A stretch of 41,294 nt of DNA from Acidovorax sp. (GCF_022763525.1 NZ_JALEGG010000105.1:1-41294); one strand, 5' to 3'; shown: positions 16,082-23,923, counted from the stretch's first letter. A program made the numbers and translations. The notes: generated from the sequence alone by a model not told the origin.

Positions 16082-16855
16082 TCAGGCCTCGACGTTCGGC
16101 ATGCGGATGGTGTAAGGCTCGGTCTTGCCTTCAGGAACGTTCAGTTCGCCTTCCAGCTCGATGCCGTTGAAATCATCGGCCAGCCAGTCAAAGCCCTTGT
16201 TGGACATGAAGACCGCTTCGTAGGCTTCGACTTCCACGTATTGGCCGTCCACCTGGTTTTCACCTTCAAACAGCACCTGAGCGCGAATTTGCGCTCGGGT
16301 GCCGCCACGGACGAGCAGCCCGTTGTAGGCCAAGAAGGTTCCCGTGATGTCCAGCTCCGCATCTGCATCGATGGCCCCTGCACTCAACACCTTGATGCGG
16401 CCGTTGGCGTAATCCACGACGTAGTCGGTGTCCTTCTCAAACGCGGTACCACCTGCAGCTGGTGCAACGGCAAAGCCTGTTTCAACGATGTTGCGCTTGC
16501 CGATGCTGACCCACTTGTCGAGCTTGGCCACTACGGTTACGTCGGTCAGCGTGCCGGCCCCTTGGGCTTCCTGTGAAAGCGTGCCCTGGTATTGCATTGC
16601 CAAAGCCGCAGCGGAAAGCCCAGACAACGTGATGGCGATCTTGGTGGGTTTGGCGATTGCCGCAGAAGCAATGTTCTGGCCGTAGCGACTACGGCTTTTG
16701 GACGTCTTCCGCTTCAGTTCGGCATCGGGCGTGATCTCAAACTTGTCGGCTTCAAGCAGGTCGCCGAGGCCCACATATTTTTGAGCGACGAAATCGTAAA
16801 GATTCAAGCGTACGCCGCCCGAGCCGAGAATCGCTTTTGCGAGTTCGTTTGCCAT
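16082..16855 (-). CDS. Major tail tube protein (257 aa)
   Basis: 257 residues starting MANELAKAILGSGGVRLNLYDF at ATG 16855, with AGGAG six bases upstream; a TTG two codons earlier is less likely. Contains a KFEITPDAELKRKTSKSRSRYGQ segment, an ITLSGLSAAALAMQYQG segment and a beta-rich remainder, a pattern typical of phage tail tube subunits of the lambda/HK97 class. It sits between the tail terminator candidate and the tape measure, where the tube gene is expected. It begins directly after an intrinsic-terminator-like hairpin, so its high expression may be set independently. Confidence 0.85.
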   Translation of the reverse strand: MANELAKAILGSGGVRLNLYDFVAQKYVGLGDLLEADKFEITPDAELKRKTSKSRSRYGQNIASAAIAKPTKIAITLSGLSAAALAMQYQGTLSQEAQGAGTLTDVTVVAKLDKWVSIGKRNIVETGFAVAPAAGGTAFEKDTDYVVDYANGRIKVLSAGAIDADAELDITGTFLAYNGLLVRGGTRAQIRAQVLFEGENQVDGQYVEVEAYEAVFMSNKGFDWLADDFNGIELEGELNVPEGKTEPYTIRMPNVEA

Positions 16856-16867
16856 GTTCAACTCCTA

Positions 16868-16895
16868 GAAAAAGAATGGCCCGCATCTGCGGGCC
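16868..16895 (-). terminator. Intrinsic terminator-like hairpin in front of the tail tube gene
   Basis: Read leftwards, a perfect 8-bp stem GGCCCGCA / TGCGGGCC with a two-base loop is followed by ATTC and TTTTT, and then immediately by the AGGAG of the tail tube gene. It lies between the head-completion and tail genes. Confidence 0.75.
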
Positions 16896-16916
16896 GTTGA
16901 TTGCGGGTATGTCGGA

Positions 16917-17378
16917 CTAAAGGGGGTCGCGGTAGTCGAGCGTGAAGAGACCCAGCACGAGGCTGCCCCCCACATCGATGTTTTCCAAGCGGTAGCGAAC
17001 TTCGCCCTCCCGGATGCCCGACTTGGCGATTTCGATCCCGGCCTGGGTGATGGCCGGCATCGAGAGGCTGCGCAGGACACGCTTCACAGCTCGATAGTCC
17101 CGATGCGCTGCGCGCCTTGCCTCCACGCTGCGGCTGATGACCCCAATTGAAAAACCATAGGTGCGGTACTGCCGTTGCGAAGGCTGTTCGAGCAGCTTGT
17201 CGGTCTGGTCCTCAAAGAAGATGATTCGCTCGCCTTCCGACAGATCGCTTGCGCGAGCTGGGTTGTCGAGGATCTTGGCGCCAGTCAGATCGGCTGCGCT
17301 CTTCAACGCGTCAATGACTGCGGCGCCAGCCAGGAATGGGACGCCCTCTGGCAGGGTGTCAGGCTTGAGGGCACTCAT
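16917..17378 (-). CDS. Tail completion/terminator-like protein (153 aa)
   Basis: 153 residues; ATG 17378 overlaps the FII-like stop as ATGA. Mixed alpha/beta sequence with ERIIFFEDQTDKLLEQPSQRQYRTYGFSIGVISRS in the middle and YRLENIDVGGSLVLGLFTLDYRDPL at the end. Position directly before the tail tube gene and size are those of lambda gpU-type tail terminators, which cap the tube and join it to the head. Assignment is by position and general look rather than by a clear motif. Confidence 0.7.
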   Translation of the reverse strand: MSALKPDTLPEGVPFLAGAAVIDALKSAADLTGAKILDNPARASDLSEGERIIFFEDQTDKLLEQPSQRQYRTYGFSIGVISRSVEARRAAHRDYRAVKRVLRSLSMPAITQAGIEIAKSGIREGEVRYRLENIDVGGSLVLGLFTLDYRDPL

Positions 17379-17710
17379 GCCGACACGCTGCCCAGCAGCG
17401 CCTCCATCTCCGCGCCATCATTCACGCGCTGGGGGTTGTCCAGCACGCGAAACCGGGCACCGGCTGCGACGTTCTGCCCCGGGATCGCATGCACCGCCAC
17501 CAGCACATCATCGGCGCGCACGTCCTGCGTTGAGGGCATGCGCACCATGCGGGATGCGGCGATGGCGCGGCCATCCAGGGCTTCTTCGTCGAGCACGCCG
17601 AAGATCGCCAGCACCTCCACATCAGCGACCAGGGGCCGCTGGCGCGTGAAGGTGGTGGCGAAGTCGGAGCCGTAGAACACGGCGGCCATGTCTTCTTCGA
17701 GATCCAGCAT
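17375..17710 (-). CDS. Head-tail joining protein, FII-like (111 aa)
   Basis: 111 residues, small beta-rich protein: FATTFTRQRPLVADVEVLAIFG, DVRADDVLVAVHAIPG and ARFRVLDNPQRVNDGAEMEALL. This pattern (modified-base-free small beta barrel with a terminal LxxPxRVNDG) fits the lambda gpFII/Gifsy head-tail attachment family. It sits between the FI-like protein and the tail terminator candidate, as in lambda. It would complete the head and form the platform for tail joining. Confidence 0.75.
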   Translation of the reverse strand: MLDLEEDMAAVFYGSDFATTFTRQRPLVADVEVLAIFGVLDEEALDGRAIAASRMVRMPSTQDVRADDVLVAVHAIPGQNVAAGARFRVLDNPQRVNDGAEMEALLGSVSA

Positions 17711-17718
17711 GGCGGTAA

Positions 17719-18066
17719 TCAGCCTTGCGTAGAGTCGTTGCCTTGTGCGCTGTCGGCGGCCTTCTGCTCAGCGGCCTTGCGCTCCATCTCGGCCATCTCG
17801 GCTTGGTGGCGCTCGGATTCAGCCTTCTTTGCCGCTTCCGCTTCCTCCTGGGCCTTGCGCTCGGCTTCGGCTTTCTCGGCCGCCTTGCGTTCGGCCTCGG
17901 CCTTTTCGGCTGCCTTGCGAGCGGCCGCGGACTCCTCCGTGCGAGGCTGGTCGACAGCGCCGTGCGGCAGCGCGTCGGCCTCGGCCTTGGTCAGGTCGAT
18001 AGAGGCGCCCACGGCATAGCGCTTCCCATCGTGCTTGATGGGGGTGAGTGCTGTGTACCGTGCCAT
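17719..18066 (-). CDS. FI-like phage head accessory protein with charged repeat tail (115 aa)
   Basis: An N-terminal 38-residue domain (MARYTALTPIKHDGKRYAVG, then LTKAEADALPHGAV) is followed by a long Ala/Glu/Lys helix built of near-identical ten-residue units (AAEKAEAERK twice, then AQEEAEAAKK) and a polar end. The small N-terminal domain is common in phage proteins next to capsid genes. Position (between capsid and FII) and an Ala-rich charged tail recall lambda gpFI, which helps DNA packaging. Function is inferred from synteny. Confidence 0.75.
   Translation of the reverse strand: MARYTALTPIKHDGKRYAVGASIDLTKAEADALPHGAVDQPRTEESAAARKAAEKAEAERKAAEKAEAERKAQEEAEAAKKAESERHQAEMAEMERKAAEQKAADSAQGNDSTQG
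17815..17940 (-). repeat. Approximate 30-bp repeats encoding AAEKAEAERK-type decapeptides
   Basis: Inside the FI-like gene, blocks reading tcggcttcggctttctcggc and tcggcctcggccttttcggc recur about every 30 bases. They encode ten-residue Ala/Glu/Lys units that should form one long charged helix. Copy number of such repeats may vary among related phages. Confidence 0.7.
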
Positions 18067-18068
18067 GA

Positions 18069-19007
18069 TCAGGCCGCCGCGTTCTTGAACAGGAAGCCCG
18101 CCGTCGCGCCAGGCAGCACAGGCTGATAGGCGTCGGTCACCGGATAAATCCAGCTGTTGGCGTTACGATCTTCGTAGCCTTCTTCCACCATTGGGCGGCC
18201 TTCCAGCTGGTAGGTGTACCCGTAGCTTGGGGAACCCATCTCCTGCATGCTGGCCGGGGTGGTGTACGCCAGAATCGCGTCCTTGCCCCAAACGTCCTGA
18301 AACTGGTTGCCATCGTGGTAAACCGCTTCGCCTTCGACAATCTGCTGCAGCTCGAACAGGGCTTGCAGCTGCTGGATGGTCGCAGGCGGGCGGTCCGTGG
18401 CGGTACTGAGGCGGTCGAGCACCTTGGGGTGGGTACGCACTGCCGTCAGCACCTTGGGGCCAAGCGTGAGCACATTGGGCTTTTCACCGGTCTTGGACCG
18501 GATCACTTCCTTCGCGTCCATGATGTCGGTGAAGGGGTCGCTGCTGGCGTGGCTCCATTGGCTGGTGCCGCTCAGGGTCTCCTTGTTGGAAGAGGCGTAG
18601 CGCGCATCGTCGCGCGCCAGGTCAGCCGCCATTTTTTCTCGTTCCAACGCCATGGTGTTCTGCACACGGCGCACAGCGCCGCTCGACACGTCAATGCCGG
18701 GGCCGTTGCTGGCCTCTTCCTGGATTTCGTTGGGTGCAACACCTTCAAGACGGTGGTCCACGAGCGCATAAGGGTCGCTGGCGTAGCCGAACTGCACACG
18801 CTTGGTATTGGCACCAGGCGCGCGAGCGGTGTTCACCAGTTTGAAGTCGTCGGGACCAAAGCTGATGATGCGACCACCGCGCAGGCCGACCGGGATGATG
18901 GGAAACAGAACATTGGCAACAGCAGCTTTCGGGCTGCGGTAGCCGCGCGCAATGGCGGTGAGAATGGGGTCAATGACGCGTGCCTGACCGGGGGTTGCTT
19001 GTGGCAT
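18069..19007 (-). CDS. Major capsid protein (312 aa)
   Basis: 312 residues from ATG 19007 with AGGAG eight to nine bases upstream. Contains AIARGYRSPKAAVANVLFPIIPVG near the N-terminus, RGGRIISFGPDDFKLVNTARAPG, a central helical spine (VQNTMALEREKMAADLARD) and the C-terminal WGKDAILAYTTPASMQEMGSPSYGYTYQLEG with a final YPVTDAYQPVL. This is the layout of HK97-fold coat proteins of this phage class. It follows the decoration protein gene, as gpE follows gpD in lambda. No long N-terminal delta domain is seen, consistent with a separate scaffold. Confidence 0.9.
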   Translation of the reverse strand: MPQATPGQARVIDPILTAIARGYRSPKAAVANVLFPIIPVGLRGGRIISFGPDDFKLVNTARAPGANTKRVQFGYASDPYALVDHRLEGVAPNEIQEEASNGPGIDVSSGAVRRVQNTMALEREKMAADLARDDARYASSNKETLSGTSQWSHASSDPFTDIMDAKEVIRSKTGEKPNVLTLGPKVLTAVRTHPKVLDRLSTATDRPPATIQQLQALFELQQIVEGEAVYHDGNQFQDVWGKDAILAYTTPASMQEMGSPSYGYTYQLEGRPMVEEGYEDRNANSWIYPVTDAYQPVLPGATAGFLFKNAAA

Positions 19008-19046
19008 GTAAATGCTCCTGAAGTTGAGAGGTGGGGGATGCGCCGA

Positions 19047-19418
19047 TCAGGACGCTGCCGACACGAGGCCGGCGCTGGGCACCAGCAGCACCTCGATGAA
19101 GGCGCCTTCGCCGGCTGCGGGTTCCATGGCCCGCGCGACGGGCGACTTGCTGCCCACCGTGAGTGGCACCGCACGGCCCGTTGCGTCCACCATCAAGGCG
19201 GCGTCCTTCGTGACGGCTGCGCCGGTTTCCACGATGGCGGTGCCCAGCACATCGGTGGGCACCAAGTCGCCTGCGGCGGCTGCGCTGGTGCGGGTTACGC
19301 CGAAGGCCGCGCCACCAGCGGCGGGGTAGGAGCCAGCCTGCGTGATGAAGCGGCACGGGTTCAGGGCGCCCGCCGCTGCCACGGTCAGCGTTAGGAGAGA
19401 GAGATTTCCAGAAGACAT
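19047..19418 (-). CDS. Head decoration/cement-like protein (123 aa)
   Basis: 123 residues from ATG 19418 (GGAG upstream); a TTG at 19430 is a poorer start. Small, Gly/Ala-rich beta protein: AAGALNPCRFITQAGSYPAAGG, DLVPTDVLGTAIVETGAAVT, AFIEVLLVPSAG. This fits the DUF2190-like/gpD-slot decoration proteins located between scaffold and capsid genes. It would stabilise the expanded capsid. Confidence 0.75.
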   Translation of the reverse strand: MSSGNLSLLTLTVAAAGALNPCRFITQAGSYPAAGGAAFGVTRTSAAAAGDLVPTDVLGTAIVETGAAVTKDAALMVDATGRAVPLTVGSKSPVARAMEPAAGEGAFIEVLLVPSAGLVSAAS

Positions 19419-19458
19419 TGCGTTCTCCAAGAGTTGAGGGTTTTGGAGCGGTTACGCG

Positions 19459-19890
19459 TCAGGACGCGAAGCCGAGTTCCTTGAGGGCGGCCACCAGGTC
19501 GATGCCCTTGGTCTTGGCATGAGCCTGGGCTTCGGCGACCTGTTGCTCCTTGGTCTTTGCGCCTTGGTCGGGCGGCGTAGCGCTGGGCTTGGCAGCGGGC
19601 GGTGCATCGGCTGCGTGCGCATTGGCTGCGGCAGCGCGCTGCTGCTTTTCAGCGGCGAGCACGGCCATGCTGGCGTCGGCGGCCGTGGTCTTGCCGTCGA
19701 ATGCCAGGGTGGCAAGCAGCTTCTCGTGGCCTGGCAGGCCTTCACCCACGGCCAAAACGGCCTGGATGCGTTCGCGCTCTTGCGTGGCGCCGAGGGCGGT
19801 GAATTCGCCGCGCAGCTGGGCGAAGAGTGGCGCGTGGTCCTGCTCGAAAGACGCACGCGTGATGGGGGTCTTGTTGTCAGCTTCAGGCAT
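19459..19890 (-). CDS. Nested scaffolding protein (Nu3-type internal start)
   Basis: An in-frame ATG at 19890 within the protease gene has AGGAA seven to eight bases upstream and starts MPEADNKTPITRASFEQDH. The 143-residue product is Gln/Glu/Ala-rich and largely helical (TALGATQERERIQAVLAVGEG, VLAAEKQQRAAAANAHAAD), as scaffolding proteins are, with a short conserved-looking end (IDLVAALKELGFAS). Lambda Nu3 is made the same way from the 3' third of gene C. It would shape the procapsid and then be cleaved by the protease. Confidence 0.75.
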   Translation of the reverse strand: MPEADNKTPITRASFEQDHAPLFAQLRGEFTALGATQERERIQAVLAVGEGLPGHEKLLATLAFDGKTTAADASMAVLAAEKQQRAAAANAHAADAPPAAKPSATPPDQGAKTKEQQVAEAQAHAKTKGIDLVAALKELGFAS

Positions 19891-20826
19891 GACAGGTTCC
19901 TTTTCACGGGGTGGGTGGTTGTCTTTGGGCGCAGCACCGGCGCTTGGGGACGGGAAGGCCGCCACAGCAAAAACCGCCTTGCGGCGGTTTGCGTACTGGG
20001 CGGGGTCGGTGGCCATGCTTTCCACCAATGCGTCGAGGGTGAGAACACCGTCCACCAACCCCGCATCAATGGCCTGCTGGCCTCGGAACACACGGCCATC
20101 GGCCATACGCTCCAGAACTTTTTCGGACGTGGTGCCACGGAAGGCGGCGACCTGATCCACAAACAGTGAGTAGACGTAGTCCACATCGGCCTGGACGATT
20201 GCGCGGGCCTCGTCGCTGAGTGGCTCGTTGGATCTGGACAGGCGCTTGTAGCGGCCCGCGACGATGCTTTCCTCGCGCGTGCTGGCAGCTGGGTTGTAGC
20301 TGCGGTCCACGACGATGCCGATGCTGCCGGCCTGCACCACTGGGCCGCTGAGGTACACCGCGTTGGCCGCGCTGCCGATCCAATAGGCGGCGCTGCCTAG
20401 GGTGCCATCGCTGTGCGTGATGATGGGCTTGATCGTCGCCATCTCGCGCACGGCCGCTGCCATCTCTGGCGTGCCGATGACGTTACCTCCAGGGCTGTCG
20501 ATGGCTAACACGATGGAGCGGACCCGCTGGTCAGCCAGCGCGCTCTCCAGCTGCTTGGTCGCCATCTGCGTGCTCAACCCGCCGCTGACTTGCATGAAGA
20601 GGTTGGCCTTCGGCGCGATCACGCCCGACATGCGCAGCACCGCCACGCCCCCAGGCTCTACCGTGTAGGCCTGCTGTTCGTTGGCAAGCGGGCGGCCTAG
20701 GCGGGCCTCCAGCGCCGCGATATCGATCTTCTCGCCACGCAAGTGGGTGGCGTAGATGGCCTGGATCTCGCGCAGTTTGTCGGGCTCGATGGCCCACACG
20801 CCGGTGATCAGTTCAAGGAGGGTCAT
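19459..20826 (-). CDS. S49-family prohead protease fused to scaffold domain (lambda gpC-like, 455 aa)
   Basis: N-terminal SppA/S49 serine protease: beta strand VAVLRMSGVIAP, SPGG (111-114), nucleophile expected at S145 in GTLGSAAYWIG, and a Lys near AGRYKRLSR (K194) as the probable general base. Then a linker rich in Pro/Ser/Ala and the scaffold domain, which also has its own internal start. Single-Ser/Lys SppA-like enzymes cleave scaffold and portal ends in phage proheads. ATG 20826 overlaps the upstream stop as ATGA. A terminator-like hairpin lies in its coding sequence at the protease-scaffold junction. Confidence 0.9.
   Translation of the reverse strand: MTLLELITGVWAIEPDKLREIQAIYATHLRGEKIDIAALEARLGRPLANEQQAYTVEPGGVAVLRMSGVIAPKANLFMQVSGGLSTQMATKQLESALADQRVRSIVLAIDSPGGNVIGTPEMAAAVREMATIKPIITHSDGTLGSAAYWIGSAANAVYLSGPVVQAGSIGIVVDRSYNPAASTREESIVAGRYKRLSRSNEPLSDEARAIVQADVDYVYSLFVDQVAAFRGTTSEKVLERMADGRVFRGQQAIDAGLVDGVLTLDALVESMATDPAQYANRRKAVFAVAAFPSPSAGAAPKDNHPPREKEPVMPEADNKTPITRASFEQDHAPLFAQLRGEFTALGATQERERIQAVLAVGEGLPGHEKLLATLAFDGKTTAADASMAVLAAEKQQRAAAANAHAADAPPAAKPSATPPDQGAKTKEQQVAEAQAHAKTKGIDLVAALKELGFAS
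19969..19990 (-). terminator. Terminator-like hairpin inside the protease-scaffold gene
   Basis: Read leftwards: AAACCGCC, GCAA tetraloop, GGCGGTTT and two more T, giving an 8-bp perfect stem ending in five T. It lies 78 bases before the internal scaffold start at 19890. It encodes part of NRRKAVF, so coding constraint alone could explain part of it. It may reduce readthrough or simply be structure in the mRNA. Confidence 0.45.
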
Positions 20827-21263
20827 GGCTTTGGGCCTTCAGGCTGCTTGGGGGTCGGAGCGGACCGCCCGCCGACCACGAACTCAAGGATTGCGAGGCG
20901 GTTTTCGTGGCGGTTGTCTGCCGCCTGCAGGGCGCGCAGCTCGCCGAAGGCCCAGCCGACCAGGCCCAGTGACGACATGGCAGCAATGCCGACCAGCTTC
21001 CACGTCCAGCTGTGCACCCTCACGTCCGTGGTGATGTGGTCGATGGAGGAGCCGTGCTCGTCCGACAGCTGGAACAGGCGCTTCTGCCCCACATCGAGCG
21101 CGGCAAGGCGTTCTTGGTAGACGGCAAGGTTGCCGCTCAGGGTGCTCTGCTGGGTGCTGATGCCCAGGATCAGCCCCTCGATCTTGGAGTGATTGGCAAT
21201 GAGGGTATCGACGCGATCAGCCAGGATCGCCACCTGTTCTGCAGAAATGGTCTTCTCCGTCAT
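20823..21263 (-). CDS. Coiled-coil protein with one TM segment between portal and protease (146 aa)
   Basis: Coupled on both sides (ATGA overlaps with the portal stop and with the protease start). Residues 1-75 form a likely coiled coil (VAILADRVDTLIANHSKIEG, LAVYQERLAALDVGQKRLF), followed by one TM helix (about 88-107, WKLVGIAAMSSLGLVGWAF) and a short coil (ALQAADNRHENRLAILEF). The layout is like XhlA-type holin-associated proteins, but the place in the middle of the head operon is unusual. No family recognised with confidence. It may tether proheads to the membrane or act in lysis; both are inference. Confidence 0.7.
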   Translation of the reverse strand: MTEKTISAEQVAILADRVDTLIANHSKIEGLILGISTQQSTLSGNLAVYQERLAALDVGQKRLFQLSDEHGSSIDHITTDVRVHSWTWKLVGIAAMSSLGLVGWAFGELRALQAADNRHENRLAILEFVVGGRSAPTPKQPEGPKP

Positions 21264-22885
21264 GCCGCGTCCTCGGTGGTGTCGGGCTCAGCGGGCTCTT
21301 TTGCGGGCGCGGCTGCCCCCGCCTTCGGCGTTGGCTGCATGCCGTCCTTCTTAAGCCGCTCGTGCTCCATGAGCTTCTGCGTGTAGGTGTCGTTCCAGTC
21401 GCTGCCGAACAGCTCCCACTCCGCACGCTCGCGGGTGAGCAGGCGGCCCTCGATGGCGGCCACATACGCGGCTACTTCGTCCTTGGGGTTGATGCTGCCC
21501 ATGCTGTCGCCGGGCCATGCGGCGCGGGTGTAGGCCCAGCGCAGGATGGGGTCGGCGAAAAAGCCGAGGGCGGGCACGCGGCCGATGGCTACTGCCTCGG
21601 CCATCCAGGTCTCGAATACGGGCTGGCAGAAGCTCTGCGACAGCCAGTAGCGCACGCTGCGGAAGTAAACCCATGCATCCAGCAGGGCGGCCTTGCTTGC
21701 CGAATAGCTGGCGTTGAACTGCTTGACCAGCAGCTCGTAGGGCAGGCCCAAGGCGATGCCCATCTGCTTGATCACGGCGTCGATGAACGGGCCGAAGTTG
21801 GGGTTGGGTCGGCCGGGATTGACGAAGTGCGGCTTTTCGCCGGGCGCCAGTCCCACCACGCTGCCCATGCCCAGCCCCACGTCCTGCTGCTGCGCCACGG
21901 CGGGCTGGCCGTCGAAGACGGGGGCAGCATTGCCCGTGGGCGTCTCGATGAATACCGTGAGGTAGGCCGTGATGACTGCGGCCATGATCTCGGCTTCGGT
22001 GTAGCGCGAGATCTGCTTGATGCAGTCGATGATGGGCGCGAGGTACGGCAGGCCGCGCGGCATGCCGGGGCGCAGCTTGCGGAAGTGGTGCAACATGCGG
22101 CGGCGACCGCTGCTGCCCAGACGTTCCACCCATTGCCCCGCGAAGATGCTGCTGCCCGCTGCGGGCAGGAAGCTGCCGGGATGCTGGTTGTAAACGTGGT
22201 ACGCCACAGGCGCGCCGCTGGGCGCCAGCTTCACGCCGCCCGCAATGGTGGCTGTGTCGAGCTGGCCCAGGGGGTTGCCCACGCGGTCGGCCTCCAGCAC
22301 TTGCAGGCGCAGAGCATAGGGCTGGTTAGCAGTGCGGGCGCCATCCGGCAGCAAGGTGAAGCAATCGCCGCTCTCCAGCGTGGAGCGCAGGACCAGGGCC
22401 TGCAACTGGTAGAAGTTGAGCTGCTGCTCGATGTCGCAATCGGTGCTGTCGGCCCAAAGGCTGAATTCGCGCTGCACCAGGGCCTTCCACTCGATGGCCT
22501 GCTCGGGCGTCCAGCCCAGGGCCTGCAAGGCGGGTTGACAGCTGAGTGCCAAGCCGGTGCCCACCACGCGATCGACATTGGTGTTGATGGCGCCTACTGC
22601 AATGGGGGAGGTACGGGCCAGCTCGCGCGATTGGGCGCGCTGTGTGGGCAACTTGCGCAGGGTGTCGCTGCGTGCGTCGCGGGCCACGGCGTTCCAGAAC
22701 CGTCGCACGATGCCGGGCGCATTGCCACCGCCTGTGCTGTCGTCTGATGCCTGTACAGGCGTGGGGGTCGGTACGGGGTCTGGCAGAGCCGACACTGCCG
22801 CGAGCTGCACGCGGGCCTGCACGCGCTTGACCGCCCAGGCTGGCGCTACCGCTGCGATGGCGCGGTCGATGGGATTGGTGCGCAT
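21260..22885 (-). CDS. Portal protein (lambda gpB family, 541 aa)
   Basis: 541 residues. Shows the lambda-family portal features: SDTLRKLPTQRAQSRELARTSPIA, NTNVDRVVGTGLALSCQPAL, ALVQREFSLWADSTDCDIE, the basic HHFRKLRPGMPRGLPYLAP block, and YELLVKQFNASYSASKAALLDAW near the end. Forms the dodecameric DNA channel at the head vertex and binds terminase and gpW-type connectors. It lies directly after the gpW-like gene and before the protease module, as in lambda apart from the inserted coiled-coil gene. Confidence 0.92.
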   Translation of the reverse strand: MRTNPIDRAIAAVAPAWAVKRVQARVQLAAVSALPDPVPTPTPVQASDDSTGGGNAPGIVRRFWNAVARDARSDTLRKLPTQRAQSRELARTSPIAVGAINTNVDRVVGTGLALSCQPALQALGWTPEQAIEWKALVQREFSLWADSTDCDIEQQLNFYQLQALVLRSTLESGDCFTLLPDGARTANQPYALRLQVLEADRVGNPLGQLDTATIAGGVKLAPSGAPVAYHVYNQHPGSFLPAAGSSIFAGQWVERLGSSGRRRMLHHFRKLRPGMPRGLPYLAPIIDCIKQISRYTEAEIMAAVITAYLTVFIETPTGNAAPVFDGQPAVAQQQDVGLGMGSVVGLAPGEKPHFVNPGRPNPNFGPFIDAVIKQMGIALGLPYELLVKQFNASYSASKAALLDAWVYFRSVRYWLSQSFCQPVFETWMAEAVAIGRVPALGFFADPILRWAYTRAAWPGDSMGSINPKDEVAAYVAAIEGRLLTRERAEWELFGSDWNDTYTQKLMEHERLKKDGMQPTPKAGAAAPAKEPAEPDTTEDAA

Positions 22886-22888
22886 GGC

Positions 22889-23128
22889 TTAGTACGGGCG
22901 CAGAGTGAATACGCGCCGGGTGCGGGGGGTTGCGGAGTTTTCGAGCTTGGCGATCTCGGCATTGCACTCGCGGATGCCGGCCTGCACCTGTTCAAGATCC
23001 GCGCGGCGGTTGCGACGGGCGGTGCCGCCCTGGCCTACGGCGTATTCCTGCGATTCAAGGATGCGCTTCTCGGACGCGAGGTAGCCCGCCAGGCGCTCGC
23101 GCCACTGTTCGAGGGTGAGTGCGCTCAT
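22889..23128 (-). CDS. gpW-like head-tail connector protein (79 aa)
   Basis: 79 residues, helical: TLEQWRERLAGYLASEKRILE, YAVGQGGTARRNRRADLEQV, GIRECNAEIAKLEN, ending RVFTLRPY. The helix-beta-helix size and the place directly before the portal gene match lambda gpW and the related small DUF6148-type proteins. It would bind the portal after packaging. ATG 23128 overlaps the previous stop as ATGA; three bases separate it from the portal gene. Confidence 0.75.
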   Translation of the reverse strand: MSALTLEQWRERLAGYLASEKRILESQEYAVGQGGTARRNRRADLEQVQAGIRECNAEIAKLENSATPRTRRVFTLRPY

Positions 23129-23871
23129 GCCCAGCTCCCTCCGCGTGACTGGAGCGCGGCCACGGCCTTTCCGAACTCGGGGCGGAAACGATCCAGCGCC
23201 ACGCGCTGCACCACGCCCGAAAAGTCCAGGCGGCGGCTGTAGTCCGGTGCATCGGTGGTGAAGACGAACAGCGCGCGCAGGCGCTTGCCCTCGCGGCGCC
23301 AGATGCCGTCTGGCCGGTTGCCGCCGTTGGGCTTGCCCGCGAACAGATCGTTGGCGAGCTTGCGGCCCCGGCCGGCGCGCTGGCCCTTGGCGCCCACGCC
23401 GCCACGGATGTTTTTGAGGGCGCTGAGGATGGTGCGCACTTCCGCGCCCTTGACGTTGCCATTGGCGTCGAGCGAGAGGCCCGCGCCGGGCATAGCGTAC
23501 TGCGCAGCGCCCAGCACGCCCGCGTAGCGCATGGCGTTCTCCATGCGCTTGTGTCCGCGCACGCCGCCCTCGACCTCGGGCTGCAGGAACTTCTCTTGTG
23601 CCACGCCACCAGCGGTGCCCGTGTCCTTGACCATCACCCGGGCACTCAATGTGTCTTTGGTCGCCGGCTCAATGCGCAGCGAGTTGAGGGTGTAGGCCAC
23701 AGGGCTGGAGAACACCCGGCGCATCTCTGCGGGCAGCTCGGTACGCTGCGCGTATTGCGCGCAGCGCGTGAGCGCTGTGGCTGCGGCATAGGGCACCATA
23801 CGGACAGGCACGCCGCGCACGTCGGCGGCGATCTCTGCGAGCGTGGGGCCGCTGCGGCGGATGGTCAACAT
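23125..23871 (-). CDS. Conserved phage head-region protein, first gene after the terminator (248 aa)
   Basis: Starts MLTIRRSGPTLAEIAADVRG at ATG 23871. The frame is open further upstream, but that part would cross a terminator hairpin. The nearest SD (GGAGA) is about 14 bases away, longer than usual. The protein contains RTELPAEMRRVFSSPVAYTLNSL and MPGAGLSLDANGNVKGAEVRTILSAL; proteins of this look occur, from memory, beside lambda-type packaging genes in proteobacterial phages, without a known function. Basic overall; possibly a minor head protein. Confidence 0.7.
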   Translation of the reverse strand: MLTIRRSGPTLAEIAADVRGVPVRMVPYAAATALTRCAQYAQRTELPAEMRRVFSSPVAYTLNSLRIEPATKDTLSARVMVKDTGTAGGVAQEKFLQPEVEGGVRGHKRMENAMRYAGVLGAAQYAMPGAGLSLDANGNVKGAEVRTILSALKNIRGGVGAKGQRAGRGRKLANDLFAGKPNGGNRPDGIWRREGKRLRALFVFTTDAPDYSRRLDFSGVVQRVALDRFRPEFGKAVAALQSRGGSWA

Positions 23872-23887
23872 GGGTTTCTGGATCTCC

Positions 23888-23923
23888 AAAACAAAACCCC
23901 CGGCTCCTTGCGGAGGCCGGGGG
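23888..23923 (-). terminator. Strong intrinsic terminator before the head genes
   Basis: Read leftwards: a stem of CCCCCGGC with GCCGGGGG plus three more pairs past one bulged base, a GCAA tetraloop, then TTTTGTTTT. The first head gene starts 17 bases after the T-run. It lies in the only sizeable gap of the packaging-head series (23872-24123). Confidence 0.85.

Noticed and set aside
18315-19394. 359-codon plus-strand frame opposite capsid and decoration genes
   Set aside because: Spans two well-supported minus-strand genes and their SD sites; composition is that of a complementary frame.
21362-22747. 461-codon open frame antisense to the portal gene
   Set aside because: A GC-rich shadow: Ala/Gly/His/Gln-rich, no SD, no domain, and the portal frame is certain.
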